Part shown: piece by piece, positions 1-8,852 of the stretch
Numbering within the stretch: position 1 is the stretch's first letter
Layout of the letters: each line of letters begins with the position of its first letter
Assembly: GCA_031771865.1 (NCBI GenBank)
Contig: JASISA010000022.1
Span: 2,294,001 to 2,358,000, forward strand
Length of the DNA: 64,000 bases
DNA from: Nothophaeocryptopus gaeumannii
Lineage: Eukaryota; Ascomycota; Dothideomycetes; Mycosphaerellales; Mycosphaerellaceae
Direction: 5' to 3'
Notes under the pieces: model-generated
The model's database searches: none
Told to the model about the DNA's origin: nothing
Seen by the model: only the letters and a program-made list of their open reading frames with translations
Program-made: the position numbers and the translations under genes

Positions 1-894
1 GTGTAGAAGCGTGTCGGTGTCATCCATAATGGATATAGAGCTAGCACGGTCTCTCTGGAGGTGCTGGTGCCTTTTTCTGATGCGATTGATTCGAGAGAAT
101 GGGAGCTCCCATGCGCTTGTCGTTGGGTCCCGGTGGAAGTGAGAGGCGCTCGGGCCTTCAAGCACGGCGACTACCAGCTCTAGCTCATCCGAGCTGATTC
201 TATTTGACTGAGTCCTGTCTCCTAGTACAACTTCCACATTAGGATTCAGGACAACTTCTTGGACAATCCAGGTCCTCCAAAACCAAGGTCTTCTGAGGAT
301 TGCTCCGAGTGCCTGCCACTTTCTATCATCGCTTTTGGGAAGGCCCGGACTGGATAGCAGAGAGGGGCCAAACCGGTCTAAATTGCTTTTACACAGACTT
401 GAAAGCTGTTCAGCCAACTGCATACCTGCGCGGGAATTCTGTGCGTGGCCACCGAGCCACACCAGAACCTTCTTGGCGCTCTTGAAGATCTTGCCCATAA
501 GATTGACTTGCTGGTTCCGCTCCGGTAGACTCTCCTGCCAAATACATATTTGATCCACCCACAGCACGACATCAAGCGTCGAATCTCGAAAGTGCTCCAG
601 AGCTTCATAGAGGGTCTGAGTAACTTTGAGACGCTTGCCGTTGCAGACAACAGATTTGCTTCGTGCTCCGTTTCCCCAGGTATAAGACAAGGCATCGTAC
701 TGCTCGCGGGCTTCTTGTCCTGGGCGAGAGAGCCAAGATTCGTACAGCTCGATGGCGATACCTCGCGATCCCGGCTTGATTTTGGCGAGACGTATGCCAT
801 TTTTCTTATCTCTCAGAGGAGCATCGCGACCGTAGCTGAAGTCCAGAAGCTCTGGTCCGCTATTGTTCGGGCTTTTCCATCGGGCAAGACTCAT
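1..894 (-). CDS. HET-domain (heterokaryon incompatibility) protein, 3' end beyond the window
   Basis: One frame stays open from an ATG at 894-892 to the left edge (298 codons), with an in-frame stop just upstream at 930-928, so this start is the only Met available without an upstream intron. The N-terminal half carries the classic HET signature in order: YDALSYTWG, then CNGKRLKVTQTL, then VLWVDQICIWQ, ER-QV-LMGKIF, VLVWLGG, and RRPWFWRTWIVQEV near residue 210. In this family the HET domain triggers cell death after fusion of unlike hyphae or on foreign recognition, usually coupled to a C-terminal partner domain; here the C-terminus lies outside the window, so the partner is unknown. No intron is needed in the visible part. 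Family assignment is sure; the biological role is inferred from the family only. Confidence 0.9.
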   Translation of the reverse strand, partial: MSLARWKSPNNSGPELLDFSYGRDAPLRDKKNGIRLAKIKPGSRGIAIELYESWLSRPGQEAREQYDALSYTWGNGARSKSVVCNGKRLKVTQTLYEALEHFRDSTLDVVLWVDQICIWQESLPERNQQVNLMGKIFKSAKKVLVWLGGHAQNSRAGMQLAEQLSSLCKSNLDRFGPSLLSSPGLPKSDDRKWQALGAILRRPWFWRTWIVQEVVLNPNVEVVLGDRTQSNRISSDELELVVAVLEGPSASHFHRDPTTSAWELPFSRINRIRKRHQHLQRDRASSISIMDDTDTLLH

Positions 895-1622
895 GCTGGT
901 GGAAAATCCTCTCGGGTAAAGAGTATCTCATGGTGGCCGCGCTCTGTAGTATGCCGTCGTCAGATGTCGGGGAGTCGAGAGTGCTCCGTCCGTACTCGAG
1001 AATTGCCCGATCATCATAGGTAGATGGACGGCGATGGTGTGTCTGTACCAGTGCTGACGCGAAGTTGGAAGCTAGAGAGCTGCCGTGGCATCTGAAGGCG
1101 CTTGGGCCTTGGCATTTTCAATCAATCTCTGGTCGAGCTTGACGACCCTTTCAATGAGACAAAAGAGAGCCGCATAATAATAAAAAACATCTTCGCCTTG
1201 AAACAACTCAGCCTTTCACGCTCAAGAGTTCCCTTATTGAGGCCACCTCCTCTTTGACTTTCATCCAAAATATCCACCAACACTCGACCAACGTGCTAGT
1301 CAGCCACAAGAAGGATCTCAGTCTGTATAAATGCCATCAATATTCAAGAAAACCTCCATCAAAATGACGGCGCTTAACGGCCTTGGATAGCGGGTCTCCA
1401 TAAATGTCCGACGGTATCCCTTGAACTGCATCTGATCGTCTCCTTAGACTGCACGCTTGATGCATATCTTCTACGTCTCTGTCGCCTCCAGAGCCAGTTC
1501 TCCAACAGCAGGTCTACACTTGACGGCATACTCTCGTTCACATTCCTTAGTCGTCCCTGTTCCTGGCTCTCTCGCACTACCAGACTTCTACCGATCCACC
1601 TGGCAAGGCTGAGACATCCATC
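895..1622. other. Intergenic, divergent promoter region
   Basis: This stretch lies between the starts of the HET gene (minus) and the membrane protein (plus). Reading both strands I see no coding signature; short open frames here lack recognisable motifs. It probably holds both promoters. Confidence 0.5.
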
Positions 1623-2539
1623 ATGTTCAACCCATTCGACAGACGCGCCAAAACAGCACCGTCGTCCTACCCACGCATTCTCTTCCACGGGATACGATGT
1701 GCTCAGCTACTATCGAGCTTGATCGTGGGCGCGATCATGTCCTACTTCATCTGGCATTTGACACATGATCATTGGAGCACACCATGGACATTCATCTGGG
1801 TAAGACTGGGCAACGATACACTGCGATTTGCAGGCTTCGCGCAGGGCGGGAGCTGTCAAGCTGTGCAAGATGCGAGTGGACATTGTGTGCTGACGGAAAC
1901 TGGCAGTTGACATCCGCGTCGCTCTTCTCGATTACCGCGCTCATGGTTACAATCATCCTACATTGCTGCGTCGGCCTTAATCCAAGGTTCAATTTGGCCT
2001 GCAATGGCTTCCTACTTCTTCTCTGGGGATTGAGCTGGTGTCTGCTCACTTGGTACATGAGTGGGACTCTTGCGAATATGTGCGATGTTGAGCACTGGAA
2101 TGAGGAGGTTGGCATTATGGTGTGCCGAATCTATAAGGCTCTGTTCACGTTCACCTTGATCGGCTTGTGAGTTGGATCTCTCAGGCTTGCAGCATTGGTG
2201 TGCGCGCAAGATGCTAACACCTCATTGCGCAGCGTTTCCACGATCGCGGCGTTCGTTCTTGATATCTACGTCCACCGCAAGAACACTCGCCGAGGCATGT
2301 ATCGGCTTCACGATATCGACCACAAGTCGCGCCCAGAAGCCGTACGAGGACCTTTCACCGACGACGGCGAGTTCACCGCGCATCCGCGGGAGAGCGAGGC
2401 TTGGGAAGCTCCCAGGCCAAGCACAGGGCCGTACAACGAGCAGCGAAGCTATGGCGGGCAACCGGGTTACGCGGTTCCAGAAGATCAGTTCAGCTATGAC
2501 ACTGGATACCACAATGGCGCGCATCAAATGCGGTCATAG
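1623..2539 (+). CDS. MARVEL-like four-helix membrane protein
   Basis: Three exons, 1623-1799, 1907-2166 and 2233-2539, give 247 residues. Intron 1 (GTAAGA...GGCAG) is phase 0 and intron 2 (GTGAGT...CGCAG) is phase 2. Four hydrophobic stretches are visible: about residues 26-47 (LLSSLIVGAIMSYFIWHL), 62-80 (SLFSITALMVTIILHCCVG), 92-112 (GFLLLLWGLSWCLLTWYM) and about 132-156 (ALFTFTLIGL continuing over the intron into FVSTIAAFVLDIYV). A cytosolic hydrophilic tail of about 90 residues, rich in Pro, Glu, Gly and Tyr, follows. This topology and the tail are typical of fungal MARVEL-domain proteins, which sit in plasma-membrane or vesicle domains. Function is not known; the MARVEL label rests on topology and general resemblance, not on a search. 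Confidence 0.75.
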
Positions 2540-4352
2540 GGTTTTGAGGTCTGAAGCGATATTTTGAGTGGACAATACACGAATCTTTTTGTCATCTGAA
2601 AAATGGATATCATCAGCGCTGGGCGTCTGAATGGGATGTGTACAGTGAGACATCTTTATTAGTCTCCTTACAGCATCGAAAAAGATGTTTCAGGGTACTG
2701 AGCCAGACTAAACGGACGCTGTAACGAGGACGCCGACTCAGTAAAGAACTCCCATCCCTCCTTCTACAATACGGAAACGGTAGGTCCATCGCCTGCGAAA
2801 CCATTGCATGGTCGTTCCGGGAGAGGCTGGAGGCGCTCTCGCTCCAGAAGAAACAAGGCCTTGCGCGGAAGGACACAGAGAACGGTAGCACAAACCAGAC
2901 ACCGATTTTCTCACCAGGCCCCGCTGATTTTGCCCTCTTCTACGTTTGACATGTTTCTTGATGGATATTGCGGAGAGCCTGGTCATCTGTCTCCAGGTGT
3001 ATCTGCAGCCTTGCGTTGCTCGTCAATCTTCCATTCAGTCTGAGCTCAATCGAAGTGCCGTAGAAATGTATATGAAGTCACTGCCGGCCTTCATATTGAT
3101 TGGATGCTGTAGGGACCGAGAAACACGAGTATGGAAGGCAACTGCATGCAGGCTCGTTTGGCCTGAATTGATCACGTTCTACGGGCCCGAAGCGGCAGGC
3201 CCAAAGATCAGCACTCTTCGCGAAGCCGCACCCCAATTTCCAGAGTCAATATCTTTTGGGTCTTAGTACGGCGATTCGCCTGTGATCCTGGTTCGTCTGT
3301 ATTGCCGTATGCGGCTTGAGAGGCTGCAAAAGGGATAACGGTCTCGCCTGCAGACAAGAGGCCCACTTTTGGGATCGCCTTTTAATCTCTCCTGGCCCCA
3401 GGACCCATCTATATCACACCACGATGCAAGGCCTCTAATAAGTCGCTTCGTTGCCGAACACCCAGTCAACGGTCATGTACGGCGAACAACCGGAGAGGCT
3501 GGGAAGCCACATGTCGACGAACGACGGGGGATATTCTGGCATCGGCCGAGGAGGAGTTCTTCCTTGACGCCACACTTGAAAAGTTCTTGACTTCACTTCT
3601 GTTCTGCGCGAGTCGGTGCCAGCGCATCTCATTAATGCAGGAACAATCCACCGTTTTATCGAAAAGGACGGCCTTTTCTTCCACTAGATCGTCTATTAAT
3701 AATCCATCATCACAGCGAGCGCTCCGAGTCGACCGAGACCCACTTCCACATGGGATACGATCAAGCTCTGATCTACCAAACACCGGCGTGAGGTTGTTCT
3801 TCGTTCAACGGCTCCATGATTTGCAACGCCGCGGAAAGAGGAGGCATCGCACGACAGGATTCAAAGTCTGGGTACGACAAAGAGTCACAATGTTGTACAA
3901 GAAGGCCTATATTCTATCTACATCGCCGTGGTGACGATGCGTTGTGTACCCGAGAGCACGCCCCAATAATTCTATCTCTCGGCGACTGGGATCACTTGAA
4001 ACGCTGCGCATCCTTGTCTCGCATTAAGCTCTAGTTCAGAGGATCAACTGCAGGAACCCGCTCAGCGATACTGCATTCGGGCTTTCGCATGCGCAAACGA
4101 CCTTGGCTTTCTATGATACAGCCCGGTCGGGTGCATCGAACGCGCCTTGCTCTATCTGCGCGGCCGCAGCTCGGCCAGGCACAGGAGTCAGGACCTCTCA
4201 AAATGGATTCAATCCCTCCATCTCATTCATCCTGGGCTCTTGACTACCCGATCCGCGTCACTCGTTTGCAAGACGGTCTCTGCACCGTTCCTTCCTATTC
4301 TTTTCTCCCCGTCGCTTGTTCATTGGTTCAATTGGTTGCTGCAGTCGACGAC
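2540..4352. other. Gene-poor gap of about 1.8 kb
   Basis: No open frame on either strand in this stretch carries a recognisable domain, and the short frames alternate in strand without splice signals that join them. I see no terminal repeats or transposase-like motifs. The right end must include the promoter of the tannase-type gene. Confidence 0.5.
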
Positions 4353-6620
4353 ATGCGTCTCGATGTTCCACTCGTTTTCTCCTCTGCCCTCTTGGGCGCA
4401 GCTGCACCTGCCTCCGCCGCATGGATGCCCCGTCGTCAGCACCAGCCTGCCGACACGAATCGTGCCAATGCTGTCCAGCAGTTGAGGGATGGAATAACCA
4501 GGCTGGAGGACACTCTCCGTCAGGATTACTCAAAGCTCGCGTCCCTCTTCAACGCTGGGTCGACACCTACTCACTCGCCCTCTTCGTTGAACGAACCAGG
4601 TCAAGGAAACCATCCTGGTGGTCAATCTTCCTCTCCTTCGGCTTTTAGGACTACTACTTCTAATATACCTGAGGTTGTCGTCTCGACCTCTACTTCTGCT
4701 CCTTCATCGGAAGCTTCCTCAACCACTGAATCCATTGCCGATCTTACAACGACCTCGGATTCTATTGCACTTGCAACAACCACAGCTCCTACTGCTAGCG
4801 CGTCGGCCCCATCTACTTCAGCTTCTCTGGACGCGATATCTTCGTCGATTAGTTCTGTCGTATCATCGCACTTCTCAGCAATACCGACACTTGTCGGCAC
4901 TGCTAGCTCGACCGTGAGCAGCGGGCCCTCGGCCTCGGCCAAATCAACTTCTTTCGGAAACTTTACGACAGCTGCGAACACCACCATGTCTTGCGCAAGT
5001 CTTTGCTCGTCTCTTTCCTTCACCGACTCGTCCATAGGCGCAGTCAGCCCGGTGTCTTGCGTTTCTTATGCCGCCAACTCCACCATTACCATCACTGGGG
5101 GCCAAGCCGACGTGGGCTGTGGTACAACAATCGAGCCGGAAGTCGATATCTGCCGTGTGGTCTTGACCGTCGCTACCAGCGATGCATCCGAGACTTACAT
5201 GGAAGTCTGGCTTCCCGACAATGGCGAATGGAATGGTCGCACGATGAACACAGACAACGGTGGTGTCAACGGATGCGTGCATTACGTTGACATGCAGTAC
5301 GTCTCTGGTCGTGGCTTCGCTGCCATTGGTGACAACGCTGGACACAACGGGTCTGCTTTCGATGGCTCTTGGTTCGCCGATGACAACGAGGTCATTCTCG
5401 ACTGGGTCTACCGTGCCCGCCACTCTGCTGTCGTTGCTGGAAAGGAGGTTATCAACCAATACTACGATAAGGCTCCGGACTACTCTTACTACATTGGCTG
5501 CTCTGCTGGAGGCGCTCAAGGAATGAAGTCCGCACAAATGTACCCAGATGACTTCGATGGCATCATCTCTGGTTCTGCTGCTGCTGACTTCAACCACTTA
5601 CAAGCCTGGAGCGGTAGATTCGTTCAGCTTACCGGCACTAGTACTTCTGACGATCGCTTCTTGACCGAGGACAACTGGATCACTGTGCAATCGGCTATCT
5701 TCGATCAGTGTGACGAGAAGCTCGATGGTGTAAACGATGGTATCCTTGAAGACCCGACAATCTGCCAATTCGATTCCTCGGTCCTTTCTTGTACCAACAA
5801 CTCCACTCTCTCTGGCTGCTTAACCGACACGCAAGTTGAGACCGTTGACAGCGTGTTCACCGAGCTCTACAACACCGACGGCGAGCTTCTCTTCCCAGCT
5901 CTGCTCCTCGGTTCCCAAGTCGATGCTTTCCGTCTTGGCCAGCTTTCCGGAAGCGTTCAGGCCATCTCCGAAGACTGGTATAAGTACGCCGTGCTGAACA
6001 ACACTCCTTCCGACTGGGACCCCGTGGCCGATTTGGGACAGGACGACTACGCCGAAGCCGATGCTCAGGATGCTCGCCACGGCTACGTCTCCGCTTTCGA
6101 CGGCGACCTCAGCTCATTCCGCTCCTCCAACGGCAAGATGATCCAGTACCACGGCTTGGCTGACCCTCTCGTCTCGGGTACCAACTCGCAGCGCTACTAC
6201 CTCAAGGTCGCCAAGACCATGGGTCTCTCCAACACCGACCTCGACGATTTCTACCGTCTCTTCCGCATCTCCGGTATGGCCCACTGCGCTGTCGGCGGTA
6301 TCTCTGGCGCCGGTGCCTGGATGTTCGGACAAAATGGAGAGGCCTCTGTTGGGACACACAACATTATCGATTACCTTCAGGACTGGGTTGAGGATGGAAA
6401 TGCCCCGGATACTATTATCGGTACGAAATATTGGTACGACACAGTCTCATATGGCATCGAGTTTCAGCGCGCTCATTGCCGTTTCCCTTACCGAACGACA
6501 TTTACTGGCGGCGATTACACACAGGTCGATGCATGGAATTGTACTTTCATCGACGACTGGCAGGAGTGCGGACCTGGTGCTCTCCCAAGACTCTGCAACG
6601 CTGACGGCACGTTCACATAA
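4353..6620 (+). CDS. Secreted tannase / feruloyl esterase family hydrolase
   Basis: Start chosen at 4353 because it gives a clean signal peptide (MRLDVPLVFSSALLGAAAPASA); the open frame runs further upstream to 4089 but that part is not protein-like. The 755-residue product has a signal peptide, a short charged stretch, a Ser/Thr-rich linker from about residue 65 to 205, then a tannase-family domain. The nucleophile elbow is GCSAGG with Ser384, the acid is Asp604 (GLADP) and the base is His644 (MAHC). The Cys next to Ser384 and Cys645 next to His644 form the CS-D-HC pattern known to tether the catalytic residues in this family. Members hydrolyse ester bonds in tannins or feruloylated plant polysaccharides outside the cell. 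The exact substrate cannot be told from sequence. The long O-glycosylation-prone linker before the domain is unusual, as most members start the domain soon after the signal. Confidence 0.9.
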   Translation: MRLDVPLVFSSALLGAAAPASAAWMPRRQHQPADTNRANAVQQLRDGITRLEDTLRQDYSKLASLFNAGSTPTHSPSSLNEPGQGNHPGGQSSSPSAFRTTTSNIPEVVVSTSTSAPSSEASSTTESIADLTTTSDSIALATTTAPTASASAPSTSASLDAISSSISSVVSSHFSAIPTLVGTASSTVSSGPSASAKSTSFGNFTTAANTTMSCASLCSSLSFTDSSIGAVSPVSCVSYAANSTITITGGQADVGCGTTIEPEVDICRVVLTVATSDASETYMEVWLPDNGEWNGRTMNTDNGGVNGCVHYVDMQYVSGRGFAAIGDNAGHNGSAFDGSWFADDNEVILDWVYRARHSAVVAGKEVINQYYDKAPDYSYYIGCSAGGAQGMKSAQMYPDDFDGIISGSAAADFNHLQAWSGRFVQLTGTSTSDDRFLTEDNWITVQSAIFDQCDEKLDGVNDGILEDPTICQFDSSVLSCTNNSTLSGCLTDTQVETVDSVFTELYNTDGELLFPALLLGSQVDAFRLGQLSGSVQAISEDWYKYAVLNNTPSDWDPVADLGQDDYAEADAQDARHGYVSAFDGDLSSFRSSNGKMIQYHGLADPLVSGTNSQRYYLKVAKTMGLSNTDLDDFYRLFRISGMAHCAVGGISGAGAWMFGQNGEASVGTHNIIDYLQDWVEDGNAPDTIIGTKYWYDTVSYGIEFQRAHCRFPYRTTFTGGDYTQVDAWNCTFIDDWQECGPGALPRLCNADGTFT

Positions 6621-7165
6621 AGACAAACAAATCTGCTTTTTCGTGTTTGGTGATATTTGTCGAAGCGATGGAATGTGGGTATAATATAAAAAAGCGAGCA
6701 AAACTGCTACTGCAGTACTGCTGCTCTGACGTCCGAGGTGATGGGTGGCTCTCTCTCTTTCTCTTGACTTTCTACTTGTACATAATAACCATGCGCGAAA
6801 AGGTTCTTCCCGAACATGTTGTATGCGCATTGGATCATGGCAGCAGAGAGTAGATATACACATAGAGAGGATGTAATTAGCAATGAGCGACAGATATGGG
6901 CTGTATCAGCAACAAGCGTTCGACACCACCCTCTCTACCACAAACCATGCATTACGCCTCGGCAACAACCTGATCCTATTAAGTATTTTGAATAGGGTCG
7001 ACCATCAACTGGAAAATGAGCAAAGCTAACTGACCACTTTTAGAACCCAGAAACGATGACGTCTATCAAGATGTTCCAAATGTGAAACCAAGTTTCGAAC
7101 ACTACACTTGCACATTTACAGCAAACATACTTGACCAAAACTCAACAATAACAACAACAACGACC
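6621..7165. other. Intergenic between tannase-type gene and small conserved gene
   Basis: It contains the 3' flank of the esterase and the upstream region of the next gene. A short run of repeated ACAAC/ACA units lies just before the next start codon. I see no gene in it. Confidence 0.5.
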
Positions 7166-7816
7166 ATGACCAGCATATTCCTAGCTTCCCCCTCCATCTC
7201 CTTCACTACTCTAAATACCCATCTCTCATCCTTCCCACCTCCCCTCCTCCTCCCACCCCACCCCTACGACGCCTCTCTAACCGACAAAATCTCCACCCTC
7301 TATCTCCACCCCTCCATCGAAACCCTCCTCCATCTCAAGAATCACGATCTCGTCTCAGCCCATTTCTTGGTGAGACATATGCAATCCCCTCCGCAATACG
7401 CGACCATGTACCTGCACGGAATTCTGCATCGGATTGAAGGGGATATTGATAATGCGAGGGCTTGGTATGCTGATGTGAGTGAGAGTGAAGTTTTTGAGGG
7501 GGTTTGGGGCACCGCGACATCGGATGAGAAGGGCGAGGTGGAAGGGGTGGGGAAGAAATTGCCACCGCAACGGAGGGTGAGGCAGTTTTTGGATGATGTG
7601 GAGAAGTTGCACAAGAAGGGGAAGGGGGGGAGGGAGAGGGAGGCTTTAGAGAGGGAGAGTCGGAGGGAGATTGACGCGGTAATGGAGTGGTGTGTTGGGG
7701 AGATTGGGACGGAGAGGTGGGGTGATGTGAGTGGGGAGTGGGTGCAACCGAGTAAGGAGATTTCTGAGAAGGGTCAGAATATGATTGATGGGGGTGAAGG
7801 GTGGAGGCAGTTCTAG
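7166..7816 (+). CDS. Conserved fungal protein of unknown function
   Basis: The open frame extends upstream to a GTG at 7082, but the first ATG, at 7166, follows an A-rich leader and gives 216 residues. The recognisable core is the stretch from about residue 50 to 110, containing SAHFLVRHM, YLHGILHRIEGD and NARAWYADV, which I recall as a recurrent pattern in short uncharacterised proteins of filamentous ascomycetes. The second half is charged, with a basic GKGGRERE stretch and conserved-looking Trp residues near the end. There is no signal peptide or membrane segment. The codon third positions shift from C-rich in the first half to G-rich in the second, which leaves long open frames on the opposite strand; these are shadows. 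No function can be assigned. Confidence 0.7.
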   Translation: MTSIFLASPSISFTTLNTHLSSFPPPLLLPPHPYDASLTDKISTLYLHPSIETLLHLKNHDLVSAHFLVRHMQSPPQYATMYLHGILHRIEGDIDNARAWYADVSESEVFEGVWGTATSDEKGEVEGVGKKLPPQRRVRQFLDDVEKLHKKGKGGREREALERESRREIDAVMEWCVGEIGTERWGDVSGEWVQPSKEISEKGQNMIDGGEGWRQF

Positions 7817-8209
7817 AAGTTCTGTCTTGGGGAAGCTCGCTTTTGCGTGACTGAGGAAAGGTCTGTTTGTTCGAGAGTCCGGAAGAAGCCGAATCGGGGG
7901 CGATGGACATGCTCTATGAAAGCAGAATTGCTTGTGCATGAATACTCGCGAGTGGGTATACTCAAAAGGCATTTGCATGACAGAGAGAGATGAACGATTG
8001 ATTTGCAAATATCGTGAGCATCGCCTACGTAGCACGAGATCTTGGTCTTATCGTTGTCTCGTTGCCCATTCCAATGATAGGCTGGCAGAATGTCTCATCA
8101 GCAACATATGAAGAATCGAAGGTCTCAAGGGTAGAATGTAACATCGAAAAGATAACAGATGATACCTCGCTATCTTGAGGTTCGAGCAACAGCATTAGCT
8201 CCCGTCTTG
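7817..8209. other. Intergenic, no gene seen
   Basis: Short open frames occur on the minus strand directly downstream of the NACHT-linker fragment (8210-8449), but they do not continue its expected NACHT domain: no P-loop is visible in any frame. Confidence 0.45.
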
Positions 8210-8449
8210 TCAATAGGCCGGCTCTTCAAGAATCCAACGACAGCTTCCCTCAACCCGTCCTTTTCCACGAGCTTCATCAAGATCACTCTCATGATCTGTC
8301 ATGCCCTTCAACAGATCTTGCCGGAAGCTCTCTTTGAGGTCGGTCGGCTGTGTTTCATAGTTGCTCGTGCTGCTGTTTCCATTATGTACCCGCGCCTGCC
8401 CTGAAACGCTCAGACTTTGATATGACTGATGCTGGTGGCGTTCCTCCAT
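8210..8449 (-). pseudogene. Fragment resembling the pre-NACHT linker of a fungal NLR/STAND protein
   Basis: An ATG-initiated frame of 79 codons ends at a stop after a stretch that matches, in order, what usually precedes the NACHT domain in fungal NLR-like proteins. First comes a motif of the type LSVSGQARVHNGN (compare the common GNARAHLGN-like motif). Then come QDLLKGMTD, a charged segment with DLDEARGKGRVEG, and CRWILEEPAY, which corresponds to the YRWILENPDF-type motif that normally sits about 20 residues before the P-loop. Here the frame stops right after that motif, and no P-loop (GKGKT) follows in any frame. I read it as the remnant of a STAND receptor, truncated on both sides. The alternative is a short expressed protein kept for its own sake. 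Pattern recognition only; no search was run. Confidence 0.5.
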
Positions 8450-8852
8450 TGTCTGGTACCTTAGGCATGCTGAGGGATTGAGACGCGTGAGCAGCCTCGC
8501 TCGTGTGTTGCGAGATGATGTCGAGTATCTAACTCTCTAATCCGAAAGTGGTCGTGCTCAGCCTCATGCTGTGTAACCCTCGCTGAGAGCTAAGCCGCAC
8601 GAGGGTATGTCGTGTAACCATCACAGCTACAGGCGGAAGAAAGGTGCAACTCCAAGGAAGGAGGCCGGTATTGAAGCTTTCATCATACTGTTCTGTGCAC
8701 TGGTGTCAAACGTAGATAGGTATCATAACCTTCAGGCCACCAGAACTCCTCGCTAAATCGCAACATAAACCAAACTGCTTCTACTTCCTCTCATCATCGA
8801 CCAAATCACCCCTTCTCACCAAAAGCCAAACCCCTCCCATCCCTCCCATCTT
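8450..8852. other. Intergenic, no gene seen
   Basis: This stretch separates the NLR-like fragment from the stop codon of the next minus-strand gene. No motif of an N-terminal effector domain is visible upstream of the fragment. Confidence 0.45.

Noticed and set aside
378..1023. Open frames on both strands at 378-800 (minus) and 550-1023 (plus)
   Set aside because: They are shadows of the HET gene, which uses another minus-strand frame with unmistakable domain motifs.
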